A stretch of DNA of 64,000 bases. It comes from Flavobacteriaceae bacterium. GTDB taxonomy: Bacteria; Bacteroidota; Bacteroidia; Flavobacteriales; Flavobacteriaceae. Made by a program: the position numbers and the translations under genes. The notes under the pieces are model-generated. The model did no database searches and was not told the origin of the DNA. It saw only the letters and a list, made by a program, of their open reading frames with translations. The DNA lies in the NCBI GenBank assembly GCA_002862805.1, contig PKEA01000062.1, forward strand, positions 1 to 64,000, written 5' to 3'. Below, piece by piece: positions 9,460 to 17,449 of this stretch. The first letter of the stretch is position 1; each line of letters begins with the position of its first letter.

Positions 9460-10437
9460 TTAATTATTTTTTAAATCGATATGTTTTGAAACATGAATGG
9501 CTCCTTTATCATCAACGATAATGCATTCAATTCCATTTAATTGGTTTACTAAATCTAGCCCTACTTCTATTCCCATTACAAAAATGGATGTTGCTAAAGC
9601 ATCGGCTAATTCTGTTTTTTTGGCAAATACAGAAACACTTACAATTCCGCTAGATGGATATCCTGTTCGTGGATCTATAATGTGTGAATATCTCGTTCCA
9701 TTAAAAGTTACATATTTTTCATAACTTCCAGAAGTTTCTACTGCACTATCTATTAAGGGAAAAGTAGCAAACACTTTGTTTTTATTCATTGGGTTAATAA
9801 TTCCAACGGTCCAAGGTGAACCATCTAATTGATTTCCCCAAGTATTAATATCTCCAGAAACATTTACAACACCTGCTTTACAACCTTTTTCTTGTAATAA
9901 ATGTTTTATTTTATCGGCAATATAACCTTGGCCTATTCCGCCTAAACCCAACTTCATTCCTTTATTTTTAAGGAAAACAGTAGTGTCTTTACTGTTAAAA
10001 ATTATGTTTTGATACCCCACTTTTGCTACCGAATTTTTAATTTCTTCTTCTGTAGGCATTTGCTTCATGCTTCCGTCGAATTTCCATATTCTATCCATAG
10101 ATGCATAACTAATATCAAAAGCACCATTAGTAAGTTTAGAAATCTTTACAGCTCTTTCCAATAAATCAAAAACTTCAAAATCAACTTTTACAGGTTGAAT
10201 TCCTGCATTTTGATTAATTTTAGAAACTTGAGTAGTAGGAATCCAATCTGAAATTAAATGTTCTATTCTTTTTACTTCTCCAATAGCTTCTTTACAAAAG
10301 AAATTTCCCTCAACAGTATCTTTGCTAATCACCGTAATTTCAAAAGGACTTCCTAATACGGAATATTTCTTCTTATGCACAATTTGCCCAAAAGAAGTAA
10401 TAGAGCTAATTAGTAAAAGACATAATAAATTTTTCAT
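9460..10437 (-). CDS. apbE: FAD:protein FMN transferase ApbE
   Basis: This enzyme attaches FMN from FAD, with Mg2+, through a phosphoester bond to a Ser/Thr of extracytoplasmic proteins. It is 325 residues, normal for the family, with an N-terminal signal (MKNLLCLLLISSITSFGQ). Family motifs are visible: LGGIGQGYIADKI, VVNVSGDINTWG, ETSGSYEKY, YSHIIDPRTGYPS and the late ADALATSIFVMG. It is 5 bases downstream of the thioredoxin-like gene and 11 bases upstream of DUF4266. No Nqr or Rnf genes are nearby, so the substrate is likely the linked DUF3570 or DUF4266 protein. Confidence 0.95.
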   Translation of the reverse strand: MKNLLCLLLISSITSFGQIVHKKKYSVLGSPFEITVISKDTVEGNFFCKEAIGEVKRIEHLISDWIPTTQVSKINQNAGIQPVKVDFEVFDLLERAVKISKLTNGAFDISYASMDRIWKFDGSMKQMPTEEEIKNSVAKVGYQNIIFNSKDTTVFLKNKGMKLGLGGIGQGYIADKIKHLLQEKGCKAGVVNVSGDINTWGNQLDGSPWTVGIINPMNKNKVFATFPLIDSAVETSGSYEKYVTFNGTRYSHIIDPRTGYPSSGIVSVSVFAKKTELADALATSIFVMGIEVGLDLVNQLNGIECIIVDDKGAIHVSKHIDLKNN

Positions 10438-10442
10438 TATTT

Positions 10443-10877
10443 TTATTTTTCTACAGCATGAATCATTTTAATGTATTCTTCAGGAGAAACATTTTTATAC
10501 CCCATTTTGCTTAAAATTTTACCCGATTTATCTAAGATAACAACTAAAGGAAAACTTCCTTCTACATTATATTTCTCGGCTAATTTTCTGTTTTTTTCTG
10601 TTTGACTATCTTCTAGTTGATTTGCTTTTTTTCTAGGAAAATCAGCTTTAACAATAATCCATTTTTCATCTGCTTCCTTTTTAAAAGCTTCTGATTGCCA
10701 AATATTTCGATCTAATTTTATACACGGAGCACACCAATCAGAACCTGAAAAAACAAGTATAATATTTTTGTTTTCTTCATTTGCCAGCTGTTTTGCTTCT
10801 TCAAAGTCAAATTTCCAATCTTGGGAAAAAACTAATGAACTAAATAAAACTGTAGCTATTAATAAAATATTTTTCAT
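10443..10877 (-). CDS. exported thioredoxin-like protein
   Basis: This 144-residue protein has a signal peptide (MKNILLIATVLFSSLVFSQ) and a thioredoxin fold with the redox-active motif WCAPC in SGSDWCAPCIKLD. A later FPLVVILDKSGKIL segment contains the usual cis-proline region. It should act in the periplasm as a disulfide reductase or isomerase. It is the first gene of the ApbE/DUF4266/DUF3570 unit. The two cysteines at the C-terminus of DUF4266 are plausible clients. Thioredoxin-like genes are common members of DUF3570/ApbE clusters, so the assignment is secure and the substrate is not. Confidence 0.9.
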   Translation of the reverse strand: MKNILLIATVLFSSLVFSQDWKFDFEEAKQLANEENKNIILVFSGSDWCAPCIKLDRNIWQSEAFKKEADEKWIIVKADFPRKKANQLEDSQTEKNRKLAEKYNVEGSFPLVVILDKSGKILSKMGYKNVSPEEYIKMIHAVEK

Positions 10878-10943
10878 TGTTTCTAAATTTAGAAGTACAA
10901 ATTAACACTTTTTTTAAGATGATTAAAGCCAAGAATTTGAAAT

Positions 10944-10964
10944 TTAAGTAAAACTTAAGTAAAC
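10944..10964 (-). promoter_or_regulatory. direct repeat upstream of the thioredoxin/ApbE operon
   Basis: On the plus strand the sequence is TTAAGTAAAAC followed directly by TTAAGTAAAC, an 11-base direct repeat. Read on the minus strand it is CTTAA-N6-CTTAA, 67 bases before the thioredoxin start codon. It resembles the repeat before the gene at 5633. It is a candidate site for the locus's OmpR-type regulator. No convincing TAnnTTTG box was found close to it. Confidence 0.4.
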
Positions 10965-11124
10965 TATTTTACTATTTGAGGAAAACCGTAATTATTAAAG
11001 CTTTCTTTTTTTTATTTTAGCTTGAAATTTAAAGAGTAAATTATTGTTTTTTATTACATTTGGTAATTAGCATTCTTATTAAGAATAATATTTTCAAAAT
11101 AGAAATCATTTAGAATTAACTTTT

Positions 11125-12020
11125 ATGGAATTACCAAAATATCACGAAACTTTTCTACCAGTTTTAGAAACTTTAAATACAGTAGAATCTATTAATAATA
11201 GAGAATTAATTTCGAAAGTACGTGATAATTATTATTCTCACTTACCACAGGAACTTCTTAATAAAAAAACCAGTTCTGGGGCTAATGTATTATTAGACAG
11301 AATAAGTTGGGGAAAATCATATCTAAAAATGGCAAAATTTGTTTCTTATCCAAAAAGAGGTACGGTCCAAATAACAAAAAAAGGAAAGGATATACTAAAC
11401 TTTGGTATTTTGTCTCTCCACGATCTACAAAACGATGATGATTTTATTAAACATAGAGAAGCTGTTAAAAGTAAAAAAGAAAACGAAATTGAATTAGATG
11501 TCATAAATGTTGAAAATGCATCTCCTCAGGATTTAATAGATTCTGGGTTTTCTTCTATAGAAACTGAAGTTAAGACAGAACTTTTAGAGAAGCTAAAAGA
11601 AATAGACCCATATTATTTTGAAAAAGTAATATTAATACTTTTAAAGAAAATGGGATATGGGGATTTTATAGAGACTTCCAAATCAGGCGATGGTGGTATT
11701 GATGGAATTATTAATGAAGATAAATTAGGCTTGAAAAGATATATACTCAAGCAAAGCGATACAATGAAAATAAGGTTCGTGAAAAAGATATAAGAAATTT
11801 TATTGGAGCTATGAGTTGTGATACCAGAAAAGGTGTCTTTATAACAACTTCTTCATTTGATGATTCAGCAATTAAAAAAGCAAGAGAAGCTCATCATTCA
11901 ATAATTTTAATTGATGGAACAAAATTAGTTGATTTAATGCTTCAATTTAATGTTGGTGTACAAATAAAGACAGTCTACGAAGTCAAAGAATTAGATAATG
12001 ATTTTTTTGATGGAGAATAA
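11125..12020 (+). pseudogene. mrr: Mrr-type restriction endonuclease, frameshifted
   Basis: Mrr-family enzymes cut DNA carrying foreign methylation. The first part (11125-11793) has the Mrr N-terminal winged-helix region (SGANVLLDRISWGKSYLKMA) and the start of the PD-(D/E)XK nuclease domain, with the catalytic Asp region SGDGGIDGI. The nuclease then changes frame. From about 11733, the frame that ends at 12020 reads IYTQAKRYNENKV, which supplies the missing Q-x-K catalytic motif, then IRNFIGAMS to the end. Loss of one base at TTGAAAAG (11731-11738, expected TTGGAAAAG) explains the break. Rejoined, the protein is 298 residues, normal for Mrr. As written, the protein stops after a scrambled tail and lacks the catalytic lysine. 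No methylase gene is adjacent, as is usual for Mrr. Confidence 0.85.
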
Positions 12021-12030
12021 AATAAATTAT

Positions 12031-14058
12031 TTAAACCAACCCATTATATTTCCTTACAAACCATTCTGTACCAAGAGAAATAGCTAATAAAATTAAAAGC
12101 CATTTTAAGTCAATTAGCGGAGATTTCTGTACAACTTGCTTAGCAATTGGTTTGTATTGTTCGTCTTTGGTTAAAACGTCTATTAAACTAGCAATTTGAT
12201 TAGTGTAATACACATTTCCGTTGGTATTCTTAGCCAATTGTGTCAGTTGGTCTTTGTTTGGGTTTACAAATTGCTTTTCGCTGTTGTAGTTCAAAACTTC
12301 AAAACTACCGTTAAATACCTCTTTTTGTTTTGTTTCTCTAACCGTAAACGAATAATTTCCTGCTTCTAAATCGTTAAATACAACTTCAAAATCGGTGTTG
12401 GTTTTAATAAAATTGTATTTCAATGCTTTTTTAGTTGATTGGTTTATCAATGTTATTTCCAGAAGTGCATCAGCATCAAATTCATAGTTTTTATTGAAAT
12501 ATTGTGCTTTAATGCTAATGTTTTCGCCCGTATTATAAAAGTTTTCATGTTGTACAACCAAACTCTTTTTAACATCGTTTGAAATCAAATACTGAATGGT
12601 TTTATCCATAAACAAATCGAAATCTTTAAAGTCATTCTTTGCTAAATAGGTTTCGCTACGCCATTTCCAAAGATTTTCACCAAATAAATAAGAAGTTCGT
12701 TGTTTATTAACTTCGGTAAAAGCCATTAAAGGTGTTTCTAAAGTAACGTTTCGAACACGAGCAAAAAGCAATGTTTCTATTTTAGTTTTGGGAACTATGG
12801 AAACAAATTTATTTTCTAATGGAGAAAAGTTTTCAAAACCAATATTTTCTTGAGAAAAGTGGGTAAATGATGAATTAAAATTGGCTGAATAATTCTCTGT
12901 TTGATTGGTGCTTTGAAAAGCAAAATCTTCTTGATTTTTGTTTAAAAAAGTAAAATCGGTATGCTTTCCTGTAATGATAAAACAATTTGAATTGCTCTTT
13001 TTAATGTGATCAAAAACCGATTGAAATTTAGAATTGGGTTGATAAATTATAAATAAATTATATTTATCTAATGATTTGATTTCCTTAACATTAACTACAA
13101 TTACTTTACGTTGTTCATTGATTTCAATGCTTCTTTTTAATGCGCTAATATCAGGATGAACAATATCAGTTATTAAAGCAATTTCACTTCGCTGATCTAA
13201 AATTTCAACCGCGAAAAATTTAGAGTTATTGGTTTTGTTTTTTTCTGTTGACAAAGGCGCAATAACTGCTGTATATTTTTGAATTCCAACTTTAGTTGCA
13301 GGCAATAATGCATTTACTGTAATTGCTCTATTATCTTTGGTAAATCTTACTTTTTCTTTAAAAACAACCTGATTTCCCTGCAGGATTGAAAACGTACTTT
13401 CAACCGCTTGGTTTCCGTTGTATTGCAAAAAGATTTCGACAGGAAATTTATTCTTTAAAAAAGCGTATTTATTCACGTTGATTTGCGCTACTTTTAAGTC
13501 AACAACAGTTGTTGTATCGCCTAATATTACAGGGTTTACCGAAATATTATCAGGAAAAGCATATACATAATCATTTCCTTGTGTTTGATTTCCATCGGTT
13601 AATAAAACAACAGGATATTTCTTGTTACGATACAATTGCTTTAGTTCTTTGGCAACATTGTCAATACGAGTTTGCTTTCCTTTAAAATCAGGACTTTCAG
13701 ACGATTTTAAACCTTCATCAAAAGTATACGCTTGAACGGCATATTTATCGTCAAGACCTTTGTCTTTAAGAATTACGTTGAATAATTCGGTTACTTTAGA
13801 AGTGTTCTCTAATTCAGAAATAGAGCTAGAATTATCTACAATTATAGGTAAAGGAATTTTCTCTATTTCGTTGATTTTTCTATTGATTATAGGGTTTATA
13901 AGCAATAGCAGAATTGTAAAAATGGAAATAAAACGTAAAAAAGCCAAAAACAAAGTCACTTTTGACCTGTTTTTGGCTTTGTATATATAGTGATAAAACG
14001 ACAATAATGCAGCGATAACTACTGAAAGTACTAGAAGCAAGATTGTGGATTTGGTCAT
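12031..14058 (-). CDS. membrane protein with VWA-like domain, unknown function
   Basis: This 675-residue protein has two N-terminal TM segments (about 3-25 and 38-62) and one at the C-terminus (DLKWLLILLAISLGTEWF). Between them is a von Willebrand A-like region starting PLPIIVDNSSSISE, where the DxSxS pattern is a partial MIDAS, with VVLLTDGNQTQGNDY about 75 residues later. The middle is beta-rich, with Ig-like and glutamine amidotransferase-like stretches. Large proteins with this layout occur in many Flavobacteria, usually labelled only VWA domain protein. It faces the mrr remnant tail to tail with an 11-base gap. Function is unknown; a cell-envelope scaffold role is a guess. Confidence 0.8.
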   Translation of the reverse strand: MTKSTILLLVLSVVIAALLSFYHYIYKAKNRSKVTLFLAFLRFISIFTILLLLINPIINRKINEIEKIPLPIIVDNSSSISELENTSKVTELFNVILKDKGLDDKYAVQAYTFDEGLKSSESPDFKGKQTRIDNVAKELKQLYRNKKYPVVLLTDGNQTQGNDYVYAFPDNISVNPVILGDTTTVVDLKVAQINVNKYAFLKNKFPVEIFLQYNGNQAVESTFSILQGNQVVFKEKVRFTKDNRAITVNALLPATKVGIQKYTAVIAPLSTEKNKTNNSKFFAVEILDQRSEIALITDIVHPDISALKRSIEINEQRKVIVVNVKEIKSLDKYNLFIIYQPNSKFQSVFDHIKKSNSNCFIITGKHTDFTFLNKNQEDFAFQSTNQTENYSANFNSSFTHFSQENIGFENFSPLENKFVSIVPKTKIETLLFARVRNVTLETPLMAFTEVNKQRTSYLFGENLWKWRSETYLAKNDFKDFDLFMDKTIQYLISNDVKKSLVVQHENFYNTGENISIKAQYFNKNYEFDADALLEITLINQSTKKALKYNFIKTNTDFEVVFNDLEAGNYSFTVRETKQKEVFNGSFEVLNYNSEKQFVNPNKDQLTQLAKNTNGNVYYTNQIASLIDVLTKDEQYKPIAKQVVQKSPLIDLKWLLILLAISLGTEWFVRKYNGLV

Positions 14059-14108
14059 TATTTAGTTTAAATGTTTAATGAGGGTTATAAGTTTAAAAGG
14101 GTTTGTGG

Positions 14109-14477
14109 TTACTTTATACTTGCTTTTTGTGATTTATACAAACCATCAATTAGCATATTAACTTCCGTTATTTTTTCTCTTATTTGAATATACTCATTTT
14201 CATTAATATACTCAAAATCATAACATAATATAACTTGATTTAATAATTCTAGTGATGAACTATATGCAATTTCGGTAAAACGTGCTTTATCTTTAGACGA
14301 ATTTCTTCCTGAACCTTCCGCTAAATTGGATGCTATTGAAATAGAACAACTTCTCATTTGACTTGTTAAACCAAAAACTTCGTCTTTAGGAAAATGCTTA
14401 GATACTTTATAAATTAATACAGCTAATTCTCTCCCTTTTTGCCAAGCAATTAGCTTTTCAAAACTAAATACTCTCAT
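14109..14477 (-). CDS. four-helix bundle protein (S23 / 23S rRNA intervening-sequence family)
   Basis: This 122-residue all-helical protein has the family hallmarks LIAWQKGRELAVLIYKVSKHFP, SQMRSCSISIASNLAEGSGR and a terminal helix. Relatives are encoded inside 23S rRNA intervening sequences or as the Avd accessory protein of diversity-generating retroelements. Here there is no rRNA and no reverse transcriptase nearby, so this is one of the many stand-alone copies of unknown function. Some are scattered by horizontal transfer. It lies between the VWA gene and fabG on the same strand. Confidence 0.9.
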   Translation of the reverse strand: MRVFSFEKLIAWQKGRELAVLIYKVSKHFPKDEVFGLTSQMRSCSISIASNLAEGSGRNSSKDKARFTEIAYSSSLELLNQVILCYDFEYINENEYIQIREKITEVNMLIDGLYKSQKASIK

Positions 14478-14541
14478 TTAAAAATATTTTATTTCAACGC
14501 AATTCCTTTTAACCTTTTAAACGCTTAAACTTGTTACCTTT

Positions 14542-15288
14542 TTAAGTAAGCATTCCTCCATCAACATTAATAACTTGTCCGGTTACATAAGCACTCATGT
14601 CAGAAGCTAAGAATACACACACATTTGCAATATCTTCAGGAGTTCCACCTCTTTTTAACGGAATAGATTCTCTCCATCCTTTAACAGTGTCTTCGTTTAA
14701 TTTTGCAGTCATTTCAGTTTCAATAAAACCTGGAGCAATAGCATTTGAACGAATATTTCTAGAACCTAATTCTAAAGCGATTGATTTAGTAAAACCAATC
14801 ATACCTGCTTTAGAAGCTGCATAATTTGCTTGTCCAGCGTTACCCTTCACTCCTACCACACTACTCATATTAATGATAGAACCTTTACGGTTTTTCAACA
14901 TTATTTTTTGTACTGCTTTAGTCATGTTAAATACTGACTTTAAGTTGATTTCAATAACCGCATCAAAATCTTCCTCACTCATTCTCATTAACAAGTTGTC
15001 TTTTGTAACACCTGCATTATTAATTAAGATATCAATAGTACCAAAATCGGTAATAACATCATCAATTAATTTTTGAGCTTCGTTAAAATCAGCAGCGTTT
15101 GATTTATAACCTTTAGCTTTAACACCTAAAGCATTTAATTCGTTTTCTAAAGCTGTCGCTGATTCTACAGACGAACTGTATGTAAATGCAACATTAGCAC
15201 CTTGCTGAGCAAAAACTTCAGCAATACCTTTACCAATACCTCTACTGGCACCTGTTATAATAGCAACTTTACCTTCTAATAGTTTCAT
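14542..15288 (-). CDS. fabG: 3-oxoacyl-[acyl-carrier-protein] reductase FabG
   Basis: This enzyme catalyses the NADPH-dependent reduction of beta-ketoacyl-ACP in each cycle of fatty acid elongation, in the cytosol. It is 248 residues, the standard length. It has the Rossmann motif TGASRGIGKGIA, the NNAG motif (ILINNAGVTKDNLLMRM), the catalytic Ser in INMSSVVG, the YAASK active-site Tyr/Lys pair, and the C-terminal VTGQVINVDGGM. A TATATTTG box about 40 bases upstream on the minus strand is a plausible promoter. It diverges from the ECF sigma gene. Confidence 0.96.
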   Translation of the reverse strand: MKLLEGKVAIITGASRGIGKGIAEVFAQQGANVAFTYSSSVESATALENELNALGVKAKGYKSNAADFNEAQKLIDDVITDFGTIDILINNAGVTKDNLLMRMSEEDFDAVIEINLKSVFNMTKAVQKIMLKNRKGSIINMSSVVGVKGNAGQANYAASKAGMIGFTKSIALELGSRNIRSNAIAPGFIETEMTAKLNEDTVKGWRESIPLKRGGTPEDIANVCVFLASDMSAYVTGQVINVDGGMLT

Positions 15289-15327
15289 AATAAATTTATA
15301 TACGTTTGGTTTGTTTCAATTAAAGTT

Positions 15328-15335
15328 CAAATATA
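15328..15335 (-). promoter_or_regulatory. probable fabG -7 promoter box
   Basis: The minus strand reads TATATTTG, an exact match to the Bacteroidetes TAnnTTTG element, 39 bases from the fabG start codon. No clear TTG -33 element was found at the usual spacing. Confidence 0.4.
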
Positions 15336-15374
15336 GGAATATTTTAATCTTTTAAAAAAAGTAAGTTTTAGATT

Positions 15375-15402
15375 AAACCTTTTTTATTAGTTTTGGTCTA
15401 AA
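15375..15402 (+). promoter_or_regulatory. possible promoter of the ECF sigma gene (weak match to the local motif)
   Basis: GGTCTAAA (15395-15402) resembles the CGTCTAAA element found before three downstream genes, and AAACCT lies exactly 20 bases upstream. The -35 part does not match CAAGAA, and the start codon is only 24 bases from GGTC rather than 33-34. Weak autoregulation or an unrelated vegetative promoter are both possible. Confidence 0.3.
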
Positions 15403-15418
15403 GTACAATGCATAATTA

Positions 15419-15967
15419 ATGACGCAAATAAAACGTAATTTTAATTCGGTTTACAACGAGTACCATCTTTTGGTATATAACGTTGCGCTTAATTATGCAC
15501 AAAACATTGAAGATGCTGAAGAAATTACGCAAGATGTCTTTTTAAAAGTAAACGAATCGTTATCTGATTTTAAAGAAAATTCCTCTATTAAAACATGGTT
15601 ATACCGAATTACAATTAATCAATCTTTAGACTTTATAAAAAAGAAAAATAGCAAAAAAAGATTTTTTATCTTTGGGAAAAAGAGTCAGAATGAGTTTGAA
15701 TTGACAAATGTTTCTAATTTTGAACATCCCGGAATACTTTTAGAACAACAAGAAGATGCAAAAGTTTTATTTTTAGTGATTAATACTTTGCCAGAAAATC
15801 AAAAAACAGCATTTATTCTTTCAAAAGTTGATGGATTGAGTAATCCTGAAGTTTCAGAAATTATGGAAATAAGTATATCTGCAGTTGAATCTTTAATTTT
15901 TAGAGCAAAAAAGGAACTAAAAGAAAAATTATCAAATAAATTTGAAGAATATCACAAGAAAAAATAA
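15419..15967 (+). CDS. ECF-type RNA polymerase sigma factor
   Basis: This 182-residue sigma-70 family factor has region 2 at about 10-75 (YHLLVYNVALNYAQNIEDAEEITQDVFLKV, then TWLYRITINQSLDFIKKK) and region 4 at about 120-170 (LPENQKTAFILSKVDGLSNPEVSEIMEISISAVESLIFRAKKEL). Regions 1.1 and 3 are absent, as in ECF factors. The next two genes encode a small single-TM protein and a CnrX-like periplasmic protein, the order seen in metal-controlled ECF systems. Three promoters in the following 6.5 kb share CAAGAA-N14-CGTCTAAA. Because CGTC is a classic ECF -10 core, these are very likely its own targets. Confidence 0.94.
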   Translation: MTQIKRNFNSVYNEYHLLVYNVALNYAQNIEDAEEITQDVFLKVNESLSDFKENSSIKTWLYRITINQSLDFIKKKNSKKRFFIFGKKSQNEFELTNVSNFEHPGILLEQQEDAKVLFLVINTLPENQKTAFILSKVDGLSNPEVSEIMEISISAVESLIFRAKKELKEKLSNKFEEYHKKK

Positions 15968-15983
15968 TTTTTTTCGTCTAAAA
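15955..15983 (+). promoter_or_regulatory. ECF-type promoter 1 (before the anti-sigma candidate)
   Basis: CAAGAA (15955-15960), 14 bases, then CGTCTAAAA (15975-15983). The ATG at 16009 is 34 bases from the CGTC. The -35 part overlaps the end of the sigma gene. The same layout occurs at 18487 and 22366. Confidence 0.7.
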
Positions 15984-16008
15984 TAATAGAAGTAAAAACT
16001 CAATTACA

Positions 16009-16278
16009 ATGGAAAAAGATAAATGGATTGAAAATGTATTGAATAGTACAGATGGAATTACTAAAGTAAGCCCAAACGATCAGTTATTTTCTAAAATTCA
16101 ATCGAGAATAAACGATCAAAAGCCTGTTGAAACTTATGTTAAATGGTTAGTGGCTGCATCAATTGTTGTGCTTCTTTCATTAAACACAACTTATTTAATT
16201 CAAAAAAACAATACAACCAAACAGAATAATAACAATATCAGCTCATTAGTTGATACTGTTAATAATCAATTATATTAA
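16009..16278 (+). CDS. small single-TM protein, probable anti-sigma factor
   Basis: This 89-residue protein has a cytoplasmic N-terminal half of about 43 residues (MEKDKWIENVLNSTDG, LFSKIQSRI), one TM segment at about 44-63 (WLVAASIVVLLSLNTTYLI) and a short Asn-rich periplasmic tail. That is the size and topology of CnrY-like anti-sigma factors. It directly follows the ECF sigma gene and precedes a CnrX-like gene by 5 bases. No sequence motif proves the role; the assignment rests on order, size and topology. It has its own ECF-type promoter, so the system would be feedback-controlled. Confidence 0.65.
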   Translation: MEKDKWIENVLNSTDGITKVSPNDQLFSKIQSRINDQKPVETYVKWLVAASIVVLLSLNTTYLIQKNNTTKQNNNNISSLVDTVNNQLY

Positions 16279-16283
16279 GTAAG

Positions 16284-16760
16284 ATGACAAAAAGTAAATT
16301 ATTAACTTTTGCAGTTATAGCCTTGTTTCTTATAAACATTATTACGCTATCGTTTTTGTTTTTTAAAGGACCCAGACCAGAAGGTAGGCCAGATGGTAGG
16401 CCAAAACATAGCCCTAGTGAAATTGTCATAAATGAGTTAAATTTTGATAAAGAACAAATTGAAGCCTATGAAAAGTTAATTCAAGAACATTCTTTAAAAA
16501 TTAATGACTTAGATCAAAAAATTAATGAAACTAAAAATAGATTATACTTAGAATTAGCGTCTAAAGAAAATGATTCTAAAAAAGACTCTATTTTAACTAT
16601 TTTAAATAAATATACTTCAGAAGTAGAACAAGTTCATTTTGATCATTTTTTAGAAATAAAAAAACTTTGTAAACCTGAACAATTAGATAATTACAATAAA
16701 TTAATATTAGATTTATCAAGTATTTTTGCGCCAAATCGAATGCCAAAAAGAAATGAATAA
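16284..16760 (+). CDS. membrane-anchored CnrX/ZraP-like periplasmic sensor
   Basis: This 158-residue protein has an N-terminal TM anchor (about 7-27), a Pro/Gly/Arg linker (RPEGRPDGRPKHSPSE) and a helical-hairpin domain like CnrX, ZraP and CpxP. His69 (QEHSLK), His118 and His121 (VEQVHFDHFLEIKKL) and the following KPEQLDNYNKLI match the HF...LTPEQ pattern of the family, in which such His residues bind metal. With the sigma factor and the small TM protein it forms a CnrYXH-like triad, in which metal binding outside releases the sigma factor inside. The end overlaps the MbnP start by 8 bases. Confidence 0.75.
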   Translation: MTKSKLLTFAVIALFLINIITLSFLFFKGPRPEGRPDGRPKHSPSEIVINELNFDKEQIEAYEKLIQEHSLKINDLDQKINETKNRLYLELASKENDSKKDSILTILNKYTSEVEQVHFDHFLEIKKLCKPEQLDNYNKLILDLSSIFAPNRMPKRNE

Positions 16761-17449
16761 ACTTATTTATTTTTTATTCTTTTTTTCAATTCAACTTAAC
16801 GCTCAGCAATCTTCTGATAGTTTATTTAAATATTGATGTATTATTTGAAGGGAATCCATTACAACTAGATTCTAGTTATATTTCTAAAGTAAATGATACT
16901 TTAAGTTTCAGTGAAATCAAATTTTATTTAACTTCATTTACATTTCAGTTTACAGATAATTCAATTTATAAAGAAGCCAATAGTTACCATTTAGTTGATG
17001 TTAAAAATCTGAAATCTCAAATATTACCTTTTTCAAAATTTCATTTTAAAAATAAAACACTAAAATCAGTTCAATTTAATATTGGAGTTGATAGTTTAAT
17101 GAGTGTTTCTGGCGCATTAAAAGGCGATTTAGATCCAACAAAAGGAATGTATTGGGCTTGGCAGAGCGGTTACATTAATATGAAAATTGAAGGTAAAAGT
17201 TCAAGTTGTACAACTCGAAAAAATAAGTTTCAGTTTCATATTGGTGGTTATTTAAAACCAGAATATGCCATGCGGAAAGTTAATTTACTACTTGATAATC
17301 AAAAAGATAAAAACAAAATAGAACTAGTTATGGATTTAGGAAAGTTGTTTTCTGAAATTAAGTTAAAAGAAAATAATACTATAATGATTCCTGGCAAAGT
17401 AGCTATGAAGTTAGCTGATTTAACTACTGAAATATTCTTTATGCAATGA
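16753..17449 (+). pseudogene. MbnP-family copper-binding protein, frameshifted
   Basis: MbnP proteins are periplasmic or outer-membrane copper binders whose tryptophan is oxidised to kynurenine by the partner dihaem enzyme MbnH. An ATG at 16753 opens a signal peptide (MNKLIYFLFFFSIQLNAQQ), but that frame stops at 16834-16836. The body continues one frame over from about 16823: LNIDVLFEG, then FYLTSFTF, then the family signature KGMYWAWQSGYINMKIEG, and it ends at 17449. Removing one T at TTATTTAAAT (16822-16831) restores a protein of about 231 residues, normal for the family. The stop overlaps the start of the MbnH-type gene (ATGA). Either the gene is truly broken or the base is an assembly error. 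Confidence 0.8.

Noticed and set aside
14285..14300. CGTCTAAA on the minus strand in the four-helix gene as a further ECF promoter
   Set aside because: It is inside coding sequence, lacks CAAGAA 20 bases upstream and does not precede a gene start. The similar string at 36316-36325 fails for the same reasons.
14109..14477. Part of a diversity-generating retroelement (Avd homologue)
   Set aside because: No reverse transcriptase, template repeat or variable repeat was found nearby. The family also has many stand-alone members.
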